NCBI GenBank assembly: GCA_047495785.1
Contig: JBLDXI010000007.1
Coordinates: forward strand, 3,472,001 to 3,536,000
Direction of reading: 5' to 3'
DNA length: 64,000 bases
DNA from: Lepidodermella squamata
Lineage: Eukaryota; Gastrotricha
In this document: piece after piece, positions 24,903 through 34,277 of the stretch
Layout of the letters: each line of letters starts with the position of its first letter
Position numbering within the stretch: position 1 is the first letter of the stretch
Notes under the pieces: model-generated
Database searches by the model: none
Told to the model about the DNA's origin: nothing
Seen by the model: only the letters and a program-made list of their open reading frames with translations
Program-made: the position numbers and the translations under genes

Positions 24903-26558
24903 TCACAGATCGTCGCTCGCATTGCAATCGTGTCGTGGTATGCCATCAGGGCAGTCGCAAAGCATGCTTAAACAACGTTTGACGCCATTACAGTCGCATA
25001 TTTCTACGAAGCACGGAATGAAAACATCTTACCTAAATTACGGTATGGTAACTAACGTTGTAGGCAGTCAGGACCGGTTTTCCACTTATCAAAACACGAG
25101 CATGTATTGCCACCAGTGCACCATCCATTCTGTGGACAGGTTACGTTTCCGCAAATTTCTGAGACGGGAAAAAGTCAGGAGACTACTGAATCATCAGGAA
25201 AACCAACGATTATTGCATGCTGCGCCGGTCCAGCCGGGCTTGCAAGCGCATCTGTTTCCCCTGATGCAGAAACCATTGTTGCAGGGGGAGGTGCACTTCG
25301 CTGTGAAAAATTCAACGAATACGGTTTCCCTTAAACTGCACTATTCTTACCGAGATTGTAAGTTTTGATATCATAAATGTAGAGCCTTTTCTCGTGCTCA
25401 GAGTGGAAAGCCAAAACTGGTGGAAGAGCCCTAGTGTCATTAATCGGGAGGTACTCCTTGAACATGAGTCCGTTCGCAATAGTTTGGCACGAATCAAAGT
25501 CGCAGTATTCGACCCAAATTTGACTGCCGCCTCTCACAACAACTCCCAGTTGAAATCGGTCCTCAAACATTGGCGATTTTAGTCTGAACCGGAATTCGTT
25601 ATCAGGTGCCGTAGCAGTGAGGGCTTTTGCTACATTCGAAATTCTCAAGTACAGATCGGAGTCGGTTTCGTTCACAGTGACGTATTTGACCTGTAACCCA
25701 GCGAAGAAATTACTTTCGTTATGACCACCCGGGTAGGCTAATGTCCATCGATTCGATGAGTTCGTTATAGGGCCGAAGAAAAACACCCCACCAACATCAC
25801 GAGAGATGAAAAACGTTACGTTTATCGAGAGGTCTGTGAGCTGCATCGCCTTGATATGAGACATTTATATGCGACCGAGAAATTGAGGTTGTAAATTCTC
25901 ACGGTTGGACTGATAACATAAGCCCTATTCCAAGTCGAAGAGTCATTATGCGCCATTCGGAGAATGTAGTCTGAGTAGAACAATCTGCTATCCCCACCGA
26001 ATCGCAAGTAACGCCAATATTTTTCTAAAACAGCAGTTATCAACAATTAGCCAATTACTGGAGAAATAAACTTACGACTCCTTCCATCTGCGATCCAGCT
26101 GAATTCAGGTTCATAGTTGAGCGGATTCATCGGCGGGTTGCCAATCACTGAAATCAAAATTATTTGTCGATTTTTTTTCCTTTGGGTTAGAGGATTTATA
26201 TGCCTTCAGAGCAATCTGAGCCGGTGAATCGTGCCAAACAGGTGCAAATTCCAGGGCCGGTGCATAAACCCCCGGCCATAGAGCATTGGTCACAGATTGC
26301 TGGATTCAAAAGCTATAAGCCTCGTGGGAAATAGATATGTAAAAACTGCATTACGAGTCGCACATGTGGATCCAGTCCACCCACCGAGGCATTGGCATTT
26401 ATTTGTGGCGATGCAACTGCCTCCATTGATGCAAGGACTGCTGCAAGCTAAATTCAGAATAACGACGCAATCATCATATATGCTATAGATATTAACATAC
26501 TTTGACCTCGGATCAGCCTCGTATGAACAATCAACAAAACTGCTATCGCTTTGAGCAT
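24903..26558 (-). CDS. secreted EGF plus jelly-roll-like protein, copy 1
   Basis: The start at 26558 gives a signal peptide (MLKAIAVLLIVHTRLIRG) and the exon splits at GTCAAA|gtatg, exactly as in the paralogues. Next come two EGF-like modules (CSSPCINGGSC..., then CTGPGICTCLARFTGSDC), a short exon (VIGNPPMNPLNYEPEF), a ~200-residue beta-rich exon block with one internal Cys pair (CDFDSC), and three C-terminal Cys-rich modules (CNNGFCIRGNRCACKPGW, CPQNGWCTGGNTC, CDCNGVKRCLSMLCDC). The block starts AMQLTDLSINVTFFI and ends IYDIKTYNLG, which resembles a concanavalin/LamG-like jelly roll by pattern only. The intron after GSDCSEG uses a GC donor. The protein is probably extracellular; a matrix or recognition role is inferred. 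The family is otherwise unknown to me. Confidence 0.7.
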
Positions 26559-26619
26559 TTTGTCTTCCAATGTAAATTTCAAACTTATCTATGAATTCAT
26601 ATTCAGTTCACTGTCGAAT

Positions 26620-26835
26620 CCGGCAAAATCTCTCGACTAACTTCCCGCACTGTTCATCCCGCAGTCATCTCGCGCATTATCCCGCCCGGGATATAGTGTT
26701 GGGCGACTGCAGGAAAAACGCGGGATGACTGTGCGATGACTGCAGGACAGCTGTGAAATACGCAGTAGTTCGTCGCGCCCTAACCCAACAATATCGCGCA
26801 CGACTGTGGGAAGATGGCCGATGTATAGATTAAAA
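26620..26835. repeat. GC-rich palindromic repeat unit
   Basis: The segment contains interleaved inverted and direct copies of CGGGATGACTG/CAGTCATC and of a CCAACAATATCGCG-like motif (near 26692-26708 in one orientation and 26783-26803 in the other). Composition differs sharply from the A/T-rich surroundings. It is probably a small foldback (MITE-like) insertion or a hairpin-forming repeat; the ends could not be fixed. Confidence 0.4.
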
Positions 26836-27890
26836 AGCACAGACATAGCATTGCGTCAGCAAAAATCAATGCACCGAAATAACTGGCAACAATCCCGCCT
26901 ACGTTCTGTCACCCGAGACATCTTGGAGGTTGATCGTCAATAATTCGGTTCACAACAGCAAAATATGTATTTATGATTTCTGAAAAAAACGGCGTATTGG
27001 CGTCTTGCGTCTGGCGTCATCGCTGCAGTAACGTAGTATTCCTTTTTAATAATTCAACTCGGATGCTCGGATTAACAAAGGCATTGAGCTAGTAATTAGG
27101 GATTTTTAACCCCAACGATCATGTGGTGATTGGATTACGACAAATCATGTGAAGAATATTGCTTATGATCTGTAAGAAGATGCGACGTCTGTGGCGAGGC
27201 ATTTTTACACTCGGGTTTAAACTGAAGGTTCTAATACCGTCTATTTCAAAACTCCAGCATCCAGCACTACTGGCGCAGTTGGTTTATTCATTTAGCGTTG
27301 GCGCCGAGTTCGTGTTAGACATAGCCGCTGTTATTTCCCGCCCCATCCGCCTGCTGCCGATAGCCTGGACCTAGTACTGGATTCGAGCTGATCAACATTG
27401 AAGACCAGTGCCTGAAAATTGTGCTGAACAAAGTGATTGGGAGGTTCTGGAAAGGTGCCAAAAATGTTGCTGGACACGATTGATAATGGGTTATCAGTAA
27501 CATCATACCTTTCTGCGGGACCTAAATCGGCCATTGCAGAACCCATTTGATACAAAACACACATAAAAATGCATTTCGAGTCACGATTCTTTAAGTTGTA
27601 TTATTTCTTTCGGTCAAATTAATTGAGATTTCCAGAAAGATATGTTTTTCTCACTTGCGTCTGCACCCTTTCGAGCTTTGAGAAAACAAACTAGCCTTAA
27701 TTGTTCATAGAGTTGAGCTCCAACGTTAGACTCGGACAAGAGCAGAGCATTTCGCATAGACAAAATTCATTGCGCACAAGTCACACGAGGACGAATTAAG
27801 TGCATCCTGTTTTAAATTTCAAAATCAACAGTTGCAGTTTGCGAACAATTTTTAACGAGAAATCTCGAAAATTGCCAGAGAATTCAAAGA
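26836..27890. other. intergenic region upstream of the plus-strand GABA-B-type gene
   Basis: The spacer contains the presumed promoter of the plus-strand receptor at 27891. A minus-strand frame of about 70 codons at 27331-27546 has fairly coding-like codon use, but no start context, splice partner or domain. It could be a decayed exon. Nothing else was recognised. Confidence 0.35.
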
Positions 27891-30218
27891 ATGAAGTTAA
27901 CAGAGATTATTCTGGTTATAACTTTGATGCCTGGCAGCTATACTGCAAAACCCAACAATATTTCCGTTCTCGTCGTAGTTCCTAAAACTGGCGATGACCC
28001 CAGGAAAGGCGAGGCTTGCATGATAGCAGCTGAGATCGTCCTCGAGGAAATGAACCGGCGAAGCGACTTCCTATTTGATCTCAACATTGTACCCGATTTC
28101 GCCGATGAAGGCCCAAGTGGGACTCTCGCCTCTCAACAACTCGTTAAATACCGCCAGAACGCCATTGACAACAAGGATCAACTTTTCTCCCCAATTTTCG
28201 CTGGCCTCTGGTTTTCTGGGGGTTGCCAGGGCGCATCCCCGACAGTGTCCCATCTCGACATGGTTCAGTCAGCATTTGGCTGTAATAGCCCAACAATGAC
28301 GGCTAGACATGATTTGTACCCGAATATGTACCGAATGCGAGCCGGCGCTGATACCTACCTTTACCCTCGTCTTAAATTCATTCGGGAAATTGGACTCTGG
28401 AACAAATTCGGTTTGATTTCGGACGTCCTCAACGCTGCATCATTCAAATTCGCGATTTCAATGGCAGTTGAAGGGCAAGCCCTCGGATTCGAAATTCCAT
28501 ACTTCGACGTGGTTACAGATATCACAGATCAAACGGTTTACATGATGAAGAAAGCGGATTTGCGAATCGTTGACTCGCCTATGAATTCTGCACCTCTTGT
28601 TCTCAAGCTGCTATGCAAAATGTACGAATACGGCATGACGGGGCCAAGGTATGCGTTTGTTATGCAAATCACTGCATATGTCGAGCCTCTGAGCCTACCC
28701 GAAATGGTCACGCCGACTTGCCGGCGATCTGCGGTTTGGGAACAGTATAAAATCACCTTTTGGATCGGTAGCACAACTCGAATTGTTAGTGACCCGCTGT
28801 TGAAATCAACTTTAGGCTACGACTCAAACGAATTCGATGATAGATTCGACAATAAATGGCAGGCGATGGGGAAAAGTGTTGAGGTAAAACCCGCTGATTA
28901 CGACAAGAGGACTGTTTGCCATGATGGAGTTTTAGCTGCAGTAATTGCTCTTGATTCTACGATAAAACGGCTTGGCAACCTCAATATGACTATAAACGAC
29001 TACGCAAGACATCCCATAATGGTCATGAAAATCGCCAATCAGTCAATGGCGCAGGTGGACTTTGTTGGGCTGAGATTTGGAAGGTTCCGGTATTCGGCTA
29101 GGCTCGAACCTGATGATGATGTTTTTGTGGCTCTTCAGTGGCTCGGCTTTGACCGAGGGGCTCAAATTGTCAGTTGGCTCCAGCGAGCTAACCCGGACGC
29201 TTCTCCGAATAATTACTCCAGTTACTCTGTCGGCAGGAATTCTCTCAAGCCAACCTGGATTACCAACGACCGGAAGCCTCCGAAGGACAGAAGGAACGAG
29301 AAAACCGAACTTTCTGCTATACCCGATGGCTATTTTTGGGCTATCACCAGCTTGGCTTTGTTGAATTTCATTTTTCAAATCTCGTTTGCGACAAGGTTGT
29401 TAATTCTAGATGGTCGCATGGAGAAATCCAAGCTAATGGCACTCACAGGATGTTTTTTCATGAACGCAATGTCTATTTTCCTGGGTTACCCCGTTGTTTC
29501 AGATCAGCATATTTTCGTCTATTTCCTTCAACGTATTTTTGGAGCCTTTTCCATTCTACTGATTCACGGAAGCCTCACCTTTCATATAGTCTTCATCCGT
29601 CACAAGGCGAAAGGGTGTGTTGTTCGCGTCAATCATGTTGTTGACCGCGCTTCTTCTCTTTCAAATGGAGCCAAAGTCAGAAGATTTGTGAAAATCAAAT
29701 ATAGCGTCGATGAAACCGATCTGAAAAGAGGTCAACTAAAATCAATCGCGATATCTGCAATTGGAGCCATTGGTTATCTCGCGATTTGGTTTTCAACCGA
29801 CCCACCTTTAAAAGTCGTAGGTGTTCTTGAAACGGCCAGGCCGTACGATGAGGGTACTGACACCTTCACAATTTATGAAGCTGTCTCGTTCGAGTCGTCA
29901 CAGGAAACAGCGTGGATTGCCCCTTTGGTTGTCGCAAACGCGATCTTATACGCAGCTGTTTCGTGGTTTTCCTACGATATCCGGCGCATGCATTTCAATA
30001 GGTCTCAGACAATCCAGCTCAAGCGATATCGACTCGCAATGGCTAATATGACAACGCTCTTTGTATGTGCTGTTTTACTGGTTTTTGCGCTGGCGAATTA
30101 CGCCGCTGAGAAAATGATCGCTTTGTCGGTAGTTGCGTGGTTGAGCTCTGCGGTTACATCCGTCATTCTACTGAATTTCAACGTCAATGGCTTGAACGTA
30201 ATTCAAGCTCATAAGTAG
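27891..30218 (+). CDS. GABA-B-type class C GPCR, copy 2 (single exon)
   Basis: An uninterrupted 775-aa frame begins with a signal peptide (MKLTEIILVITLMPGSYTA). The ligand-binding lobe runs from NISVLVVVPKTGDDPRKGEA to about residue 440, with FAGLWFSGGCQG, LYPNMYRMRAGAD and ADYDKRTVCHDGVLAAVIAL. A short GABA-B-like pre-membrane hinge (TWITNDRKPPKDRRNE) replaces the Cys-rich domain of mGluR-type receptors. Seven hydrophobic segments follow, from YFWAITSLALLNFIFQ to LSVVAWLSSAVTSVILL. It is the only copy in plus orientation and has no introns, unlike copy 1. An intronless 2.3-kb receptor among spliced genes may reflect ancient retroposition or intron loss. Confidence 0.85.
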   Translation: MKLTEIILVITLMPGSYTAKPNNISVLVVVPKTGDDPRKGEACMIAAEIVLEEMNRRSDFLFDLNIVPDFADEGPSGTLASQQLVKYRQNAIDNKDQLFSPIFAGLWFSGGCQGASPTVSHLDMVQSAFGCNSPTMTARHDLYPNMYRMRAGADTYLYPRLKFIREIGLWNKFGLISDVLNAASFKFAISMAVEGQALGFEIPYFDVVTDITDQTVYMMKKADLRIVDSPMNSAPLVLKLLCKMYEYGMTGPRYAFVMQITAYVEPLSLPEMVTPTCRRSAVWEQYKITFWIGSTTRIVSDPLLKSTLGYDSNEFDDRFDNKWQAMGKSVEVKPADYDKRTVCHDGVLAAVIALDSTIKRLGNLNMTINDYARHPIMVMKIANQSMAQVDFVGLRFGRFRYSARLEPDDDVFVALQWLGFDRGAQIVSWLQRANPDASPNNYSSYSVGRNSLKPTWITNDRKPPKDRRNEKTELSAIPDGYFWAITSLALLNFIFQISFATRLLILDGRMEKSKLMALTGCFFMNAMSIFLGYPVVSDQHIFVYFLQRIFGAFSILLIHGSLTFHIVFIRHKAKGCVVRVNHVVDRASSLSNGAKVRRFVKIKYSVDETDLKRGQLKSIAISAIGAIGYLAIWFSTDPPLKVVGVLETARPYDEGTDTFTIYEAVSFESSQETAWIAPLVVANAILYAAVSWFSYDIRRMHFNRSQTIQLKRYRLAMANMTTLFVCAVLLVFALANYAAEKMIALSVVAWLSSAVTSVILLNFNVNGLNVIQAHK

Positions 30219-30688
30219 TTGATAAACATATCTTGCGGTTGACTGCTGATGGGCTAGTACATACAGAAAACTTTAACCACGTAGTAACGATGCTCTTTCT
30301 CGTCATCTTCACAAATCAATCTTTTAATACTAAATTTGTCTGTGTCTTTGTTGAGGAAGTGCATCAAAGTAAAAAAATAGGTGAAGTCTCTTGTTTTTTT
30401 CAAAGTTTCGCGACAAAAAGATGAGTCTCGAAACTCAAAACTGGATTGGATAAAATGGCGAACCGTGAAACAAGCTTAAGGGAAAAGGGAAATCTATGAA
30501 ATCTAAACTGGAAGTACTCCGAATTCGACAACATAACTCCGACCTATCGACTTAGGTATAGCTTCCTCGTTTTTTTCAGTTTTCTTCATTTTGATGTAGG
30601 TTTATTGACGTCAATAACTTTCTATAAAGTCATTTTTCTGTTGATTAACTACATACTCGAATCACCGACTATCAAACTAATCAATAAA
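30219..30688. other. convergent spacer
   Basis: This is the 3' flank between the plus-strand GABA-B-type copy 2 and the minus-strand EGF-family copy 2. No coding exon or RNA gene was seen. Confidence 0.35.
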
Positions 30689-32338
30689 TCACAGTTCGTC
30701 GTTCGCATTGCAGTCATGGCGCACGGTACCGTCCGGGCAGTCACACAGCATGCTTAGACAACGTTTCGCTCCATTGCAGTCACATATTGCTGCAAATTAA
30801 CAAATAAAACCAAATAGCATATTGTAAAAATGATAGCTAACGTTGTAGGCAGTCGGGCCCGGTTTTCCATTTATCAAAACACGAACAGCTATTTTCAGCT
30901 GAACACCAGCCATTTCGTGGACAGGTTACGTTTCCGCAAATCTCTGCAATTAGAACATTTTATATATTTGCTGAGTCACTAACAATTATCGAACGGTTGT
31001 TGCATGCTGCGCCGGTCCAGCCGGGCTTGCAAACGCATTTGTTATCTCTGATGCAGTAGCCATTGTTGCAGGGGTGGTAACATTTAGCTAAGGCAACGTT
31101 CGCTGAACTATGACTTTCTACCAGTTCAACATTCTTACCTAAATTGTACGTTTTGATATCATAAATGTAGAGATTTTTGTCATGCTCAGAGTGGAAAGCC
31201 AAAACTGGTGGAAGAGCTCTGGAGTCGTTAATTGGCAGATACTCCTTGAACATTAGTCCATTCGCAAGAGTTTGACACGAATCAAAGTCGCAGTATTCGA
31301 CCCAGATTTGACTGCCGCCTCTCACAACAACTCCTAGGTGAAATCGGTCCTCGAACATAGGCGATTTTGGTCTGATCCGGAATTCGTTATTAGGTGCTGT
31401 TGCACTGATGGCCTTGGCAACATTAGCAATTCTCAAATATAAATCAGAGTCTGTTTCGTTCAACGTAACGTATTTGACCTGTAACCCAGCGAAGAAACTA
31501 CTTTCGTTATGACCGCCTGGGTAGGCTAATGTCCATCGATTTGATGAGTTCGTTAGTGGGCCGAAGAAAAACGTCCCGCCAACATGGCGAGTGATGAAAA
31601 AAGTCACGTTGATCGAAAAATCTGTGAGCTGCATCGCCTGAAAAAGAGACAACTCCAATTCAAAGCATTATGAATTGGGAATATATTACATTTGTGCTGA
31701 TAATATAAGCCCGGTACCAGGACGAGGAATCATCATGAGCCATTCGAAGAATGTAGTCTGTGTAGAACATTCTACCATCGCCACCGAATCGAGCGTAACA
31801 CCAATACTTCTCTAAAACAGCAGCTATCAACGATCAGCCGATGAATGGACACCAAAACCTACGACTCCTTCCATCTGCGATCCAGCTGAATTCAGGTTCA
31901 TACTTGAGCGGATTCATTGGCGGGTTGCCAATCACTGAAATAAACTATTATCAGTTTATTTACTCATGGGCGAAGGAATTATATGCCTTCGGAACAATCG
32001 GAGCCGGTGAATCTTGCCAAACATGTGCATATTCCAGGGCTGGTGCATAGACCTCCGGCCATGGAGCATTTGTCACAGATTGCTAGAGATTCGAGAGCTA
32101 AAGATCTCGTGGGAATAGAGGAATCGAATATGCATTACGAGTCGCGCATGTAGATCCAGTCCAGCCGCCAATGCATTGGCATTTATTTGTGGCGATACAG
32201 GTGCCTCCATTGATGCAAGGACTGCTGCAAGCTAAATGTAAGAAATGCAAATCTTTTGGAAGCAACATAGTCAAACATACTTTGCCCTCGTACAAGCCCT
32301 GCGTTAATAAGAGAAAAAAGAGTTATTGCCGCGAACAT
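30689..32338 (-). CDS. secreted EGF plus jelly-roll-like protein, copy 2
   Basis: It has the same architecture and exon layout as copy 1 and is very similar along its length. The signal peptide starts at 32338 (MFAAITLFSLINAGLVRG) with the conserved split GGGCAAA|gtatg. Two EGF-like modules follow (CSSPCINGGTC and a CS.EG-ending unit). The ~200-residue beta-rich block carries FITRHVGGTFFFGPLTNSS and ends YIYDIKTYNLG. The C-terminal modules include CNNGYCIRDNKCVCKPGW and end with CDCNGAKRCLSMLCDC and a DEL C-terminus. The intron after CSEG again has a GC donor (near 31986). Close similarity to copy 1, separated by an unrelated receptor gene on the opposite strand, points to a recent dispersed local duplication. 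Confidence 0.7.
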
Positions 32339-32811
32339 GTCATCGAAAAGTAATTTTAACTGCGGATTTGCCTAAACCTATTTGAGTGTATAGCAGAATT
32401 TCTAAGAATATTCCAATGCTGCCGTAAGAAGTATAGCAGCCTTGGTCACATGGCATTCCGTCCAAAAACACGTCACCAAAATCAATTTATCTTCTGGCAA
32501 CAGCCCCGCACAAACTGTCGCTTGAATTTGCACGAGGTGTGATGATCGATAAACTCTAAATTCGGTGCACCAAAAACAAAAAATCATTTGATAACGGACG
32601 TTCACATTCGCATATTTACATGTTCGCATATTGACATATTTATGGTCCCAGGGTGCTTCATTTCATCATCTTGCTCAATTTTACACTAATGGTAACATGT
32701 CTACCTGGCGATAAAACGAACAAGCAGCTACATTTAGGCCGTGTTTTATTAAAAAAACTCTTGTTTCGGTTATAGGGGTTTCGTCATGGTGTAGAATAGA
32801 TAGATTCATTA
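32339..32811. other. spacer between EGF-family copies
   Basis: The stretch is A/T-rich with no credible exon. It includes the promoter side of EGF-family copy 2 and the 3' side of the truncated copy. Confidence 0.35.
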
Positions 32812-33614
32812 TTTTGTAACGTAAATATAGCGACAGTAAAGATTGCTCTCGTGGTCGGAATGAACACATTGAAGTGGCGGCAAGGCTCTTGTGTCATTTA
32901 TCGGCAGATATTCCTCAAACATGAAGCCATTCACTAGATTGCGGCACGAGTTCAAATCGCAGTAATCGACCCAGATTTGATTGCCGGCTCTGACAACTAT
33001 GCCGAGTTGAAATCGCCCTTCGAACATTGGCGATTTGATGTTTACTCTCACCTCGTTATTCGGCGCCGTAGCGCTTAGCGGCTTCGCAACGCTAGCGAGT
33101 CGCACTATTAATTGAGCGTCAGTTTCGTTTATAGAAGCATATTTCACTTGCAATCCAGCGAAGAAAGCTCAATGGGTTCATTGGCGGGTTTCCAATTACT
33201 TTAGAAAATTTCGGAAATTTATCTTATAGCATCAAAATTGATCTTGCCTTGAGAACAATCTGATCCGTTAAACCTCGCTAAACAGCTGCAAACGCCTGGA
33301 CTGGAGCAAAAGCCTCCCGCTAATGAGCATTTGTCGCACATCGCTGTAATTGTGAATGTTACCAATTTTGAGAGAACAATGCAAGGTTGAAATACGAGTC
33401 GCGCAGGTCGCTCCAGTCCAACCGCCGATGCATTGGCATGTGTTTGCAGCAACACAGGTGCCACCATTCTGACAGGCACTACTGCAAGCTTTAATCCGAG
33501 TTTTAGAAGAAATAGTTCCGGTGTATATAACGGTAACTTACTTTGACTTTGAACGCATCCTGTGCCCAAAAGAAGCAGTAGAACGGTAACCAGCAGATTG
33601 GGTTTTTCTAACAT
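32812..33614 (-). pseudogene. EGF plus jelly-roll-like family, deleted copy
   Basis: It starts like its paralogues, with a signal peptide (MLEKPNLLVTVLLLLLGTG, start 33614), an EGF-like module (CQNGGTCVAANTCQC) and a second unit (CSSPGVCSCLARFNGSDC). The exon VIGNPPMNPLS then runs directly, and out of frame, into the middle of the beta-rich block (FAGLQVKYASINETD, near 33175-33150). The exons between these points in copies 1 and 2 are missing. The frame ends soon after NLYCRYIYVTK, with no C-terminal Cys-rich modules. An internal deletion plus 3' truncation makes a functional product unlikely. The GC-AG intron position of copies 1 and 2 is kept here. Confidence 0.65.
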
Positions 33615-34277
33615 TTATTATCTAACGATGTAGGGAAGTTGTCCCTATCAGCCGAATCGAAACACCAAATAATTATCTTGTAATCTGCTTCGCAGTTATT
33701 ATTGCGGCTGCGAAATCATCGATCGTTGTCAACGTAAACAACTGCTTGTCATGTGATATTTTGGCGGGTGTGAAAAATCGGTTTCATATCGATAAAGACA
33801 AGGCGTAGCTTCGCGGCAACAATATTGGCTGAAAGACAGCTTGCTTGCAAAATCGCCGGTTGGATTTTGCGTTGAATATTATGCTCAACTAATGTATGGA
33901 TTTGACTCAAAGATTGTGCAGGGTATGTTAGTTTGAAGCTACAATATGATGTATGATGAGAAAAAACGCGTGTGAAATTCTGTTTCACCAGTTTCGCTTC
34001 TGGTTTAGGATATATTTTTAGTTTCCCCTGAGCTCAACTCGTAAATTGACCGTAAATTGGGCAGTTGGAAAGCTGGTATTTTCTCATTTCGTGGAGTGAT
34101 GGCCCCCGGGATCCGGCCTAATTATCGTTCTTAGCTGTGGTGGCTGTCGTTTATTCGTCGAATTTCACAGCATTTTGGCGGTAATCGTTATTGAAAAATA
34201 ATCCAAGGTGGGCATTACTCGAAAAACTCTAACGATTTATTTTCTCTTGAGTGAGACATTATTACGTAAAATGTATG
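33615..34277. other. intergenic spacer
   Basis: The spacer lies between the deleted EGF-family copy and GABA-B-type copy 3, both on the minus strand. Only short chance frames are present. Confidence 0.35.

Noticed and set aside
27331-27546. Minus-strand frame of about 70 codons in a spacer
   Set aside because: Codon use looks slightly coding, but there is no partner exon or recognisable family; kept only as a note in the intergenic entry.
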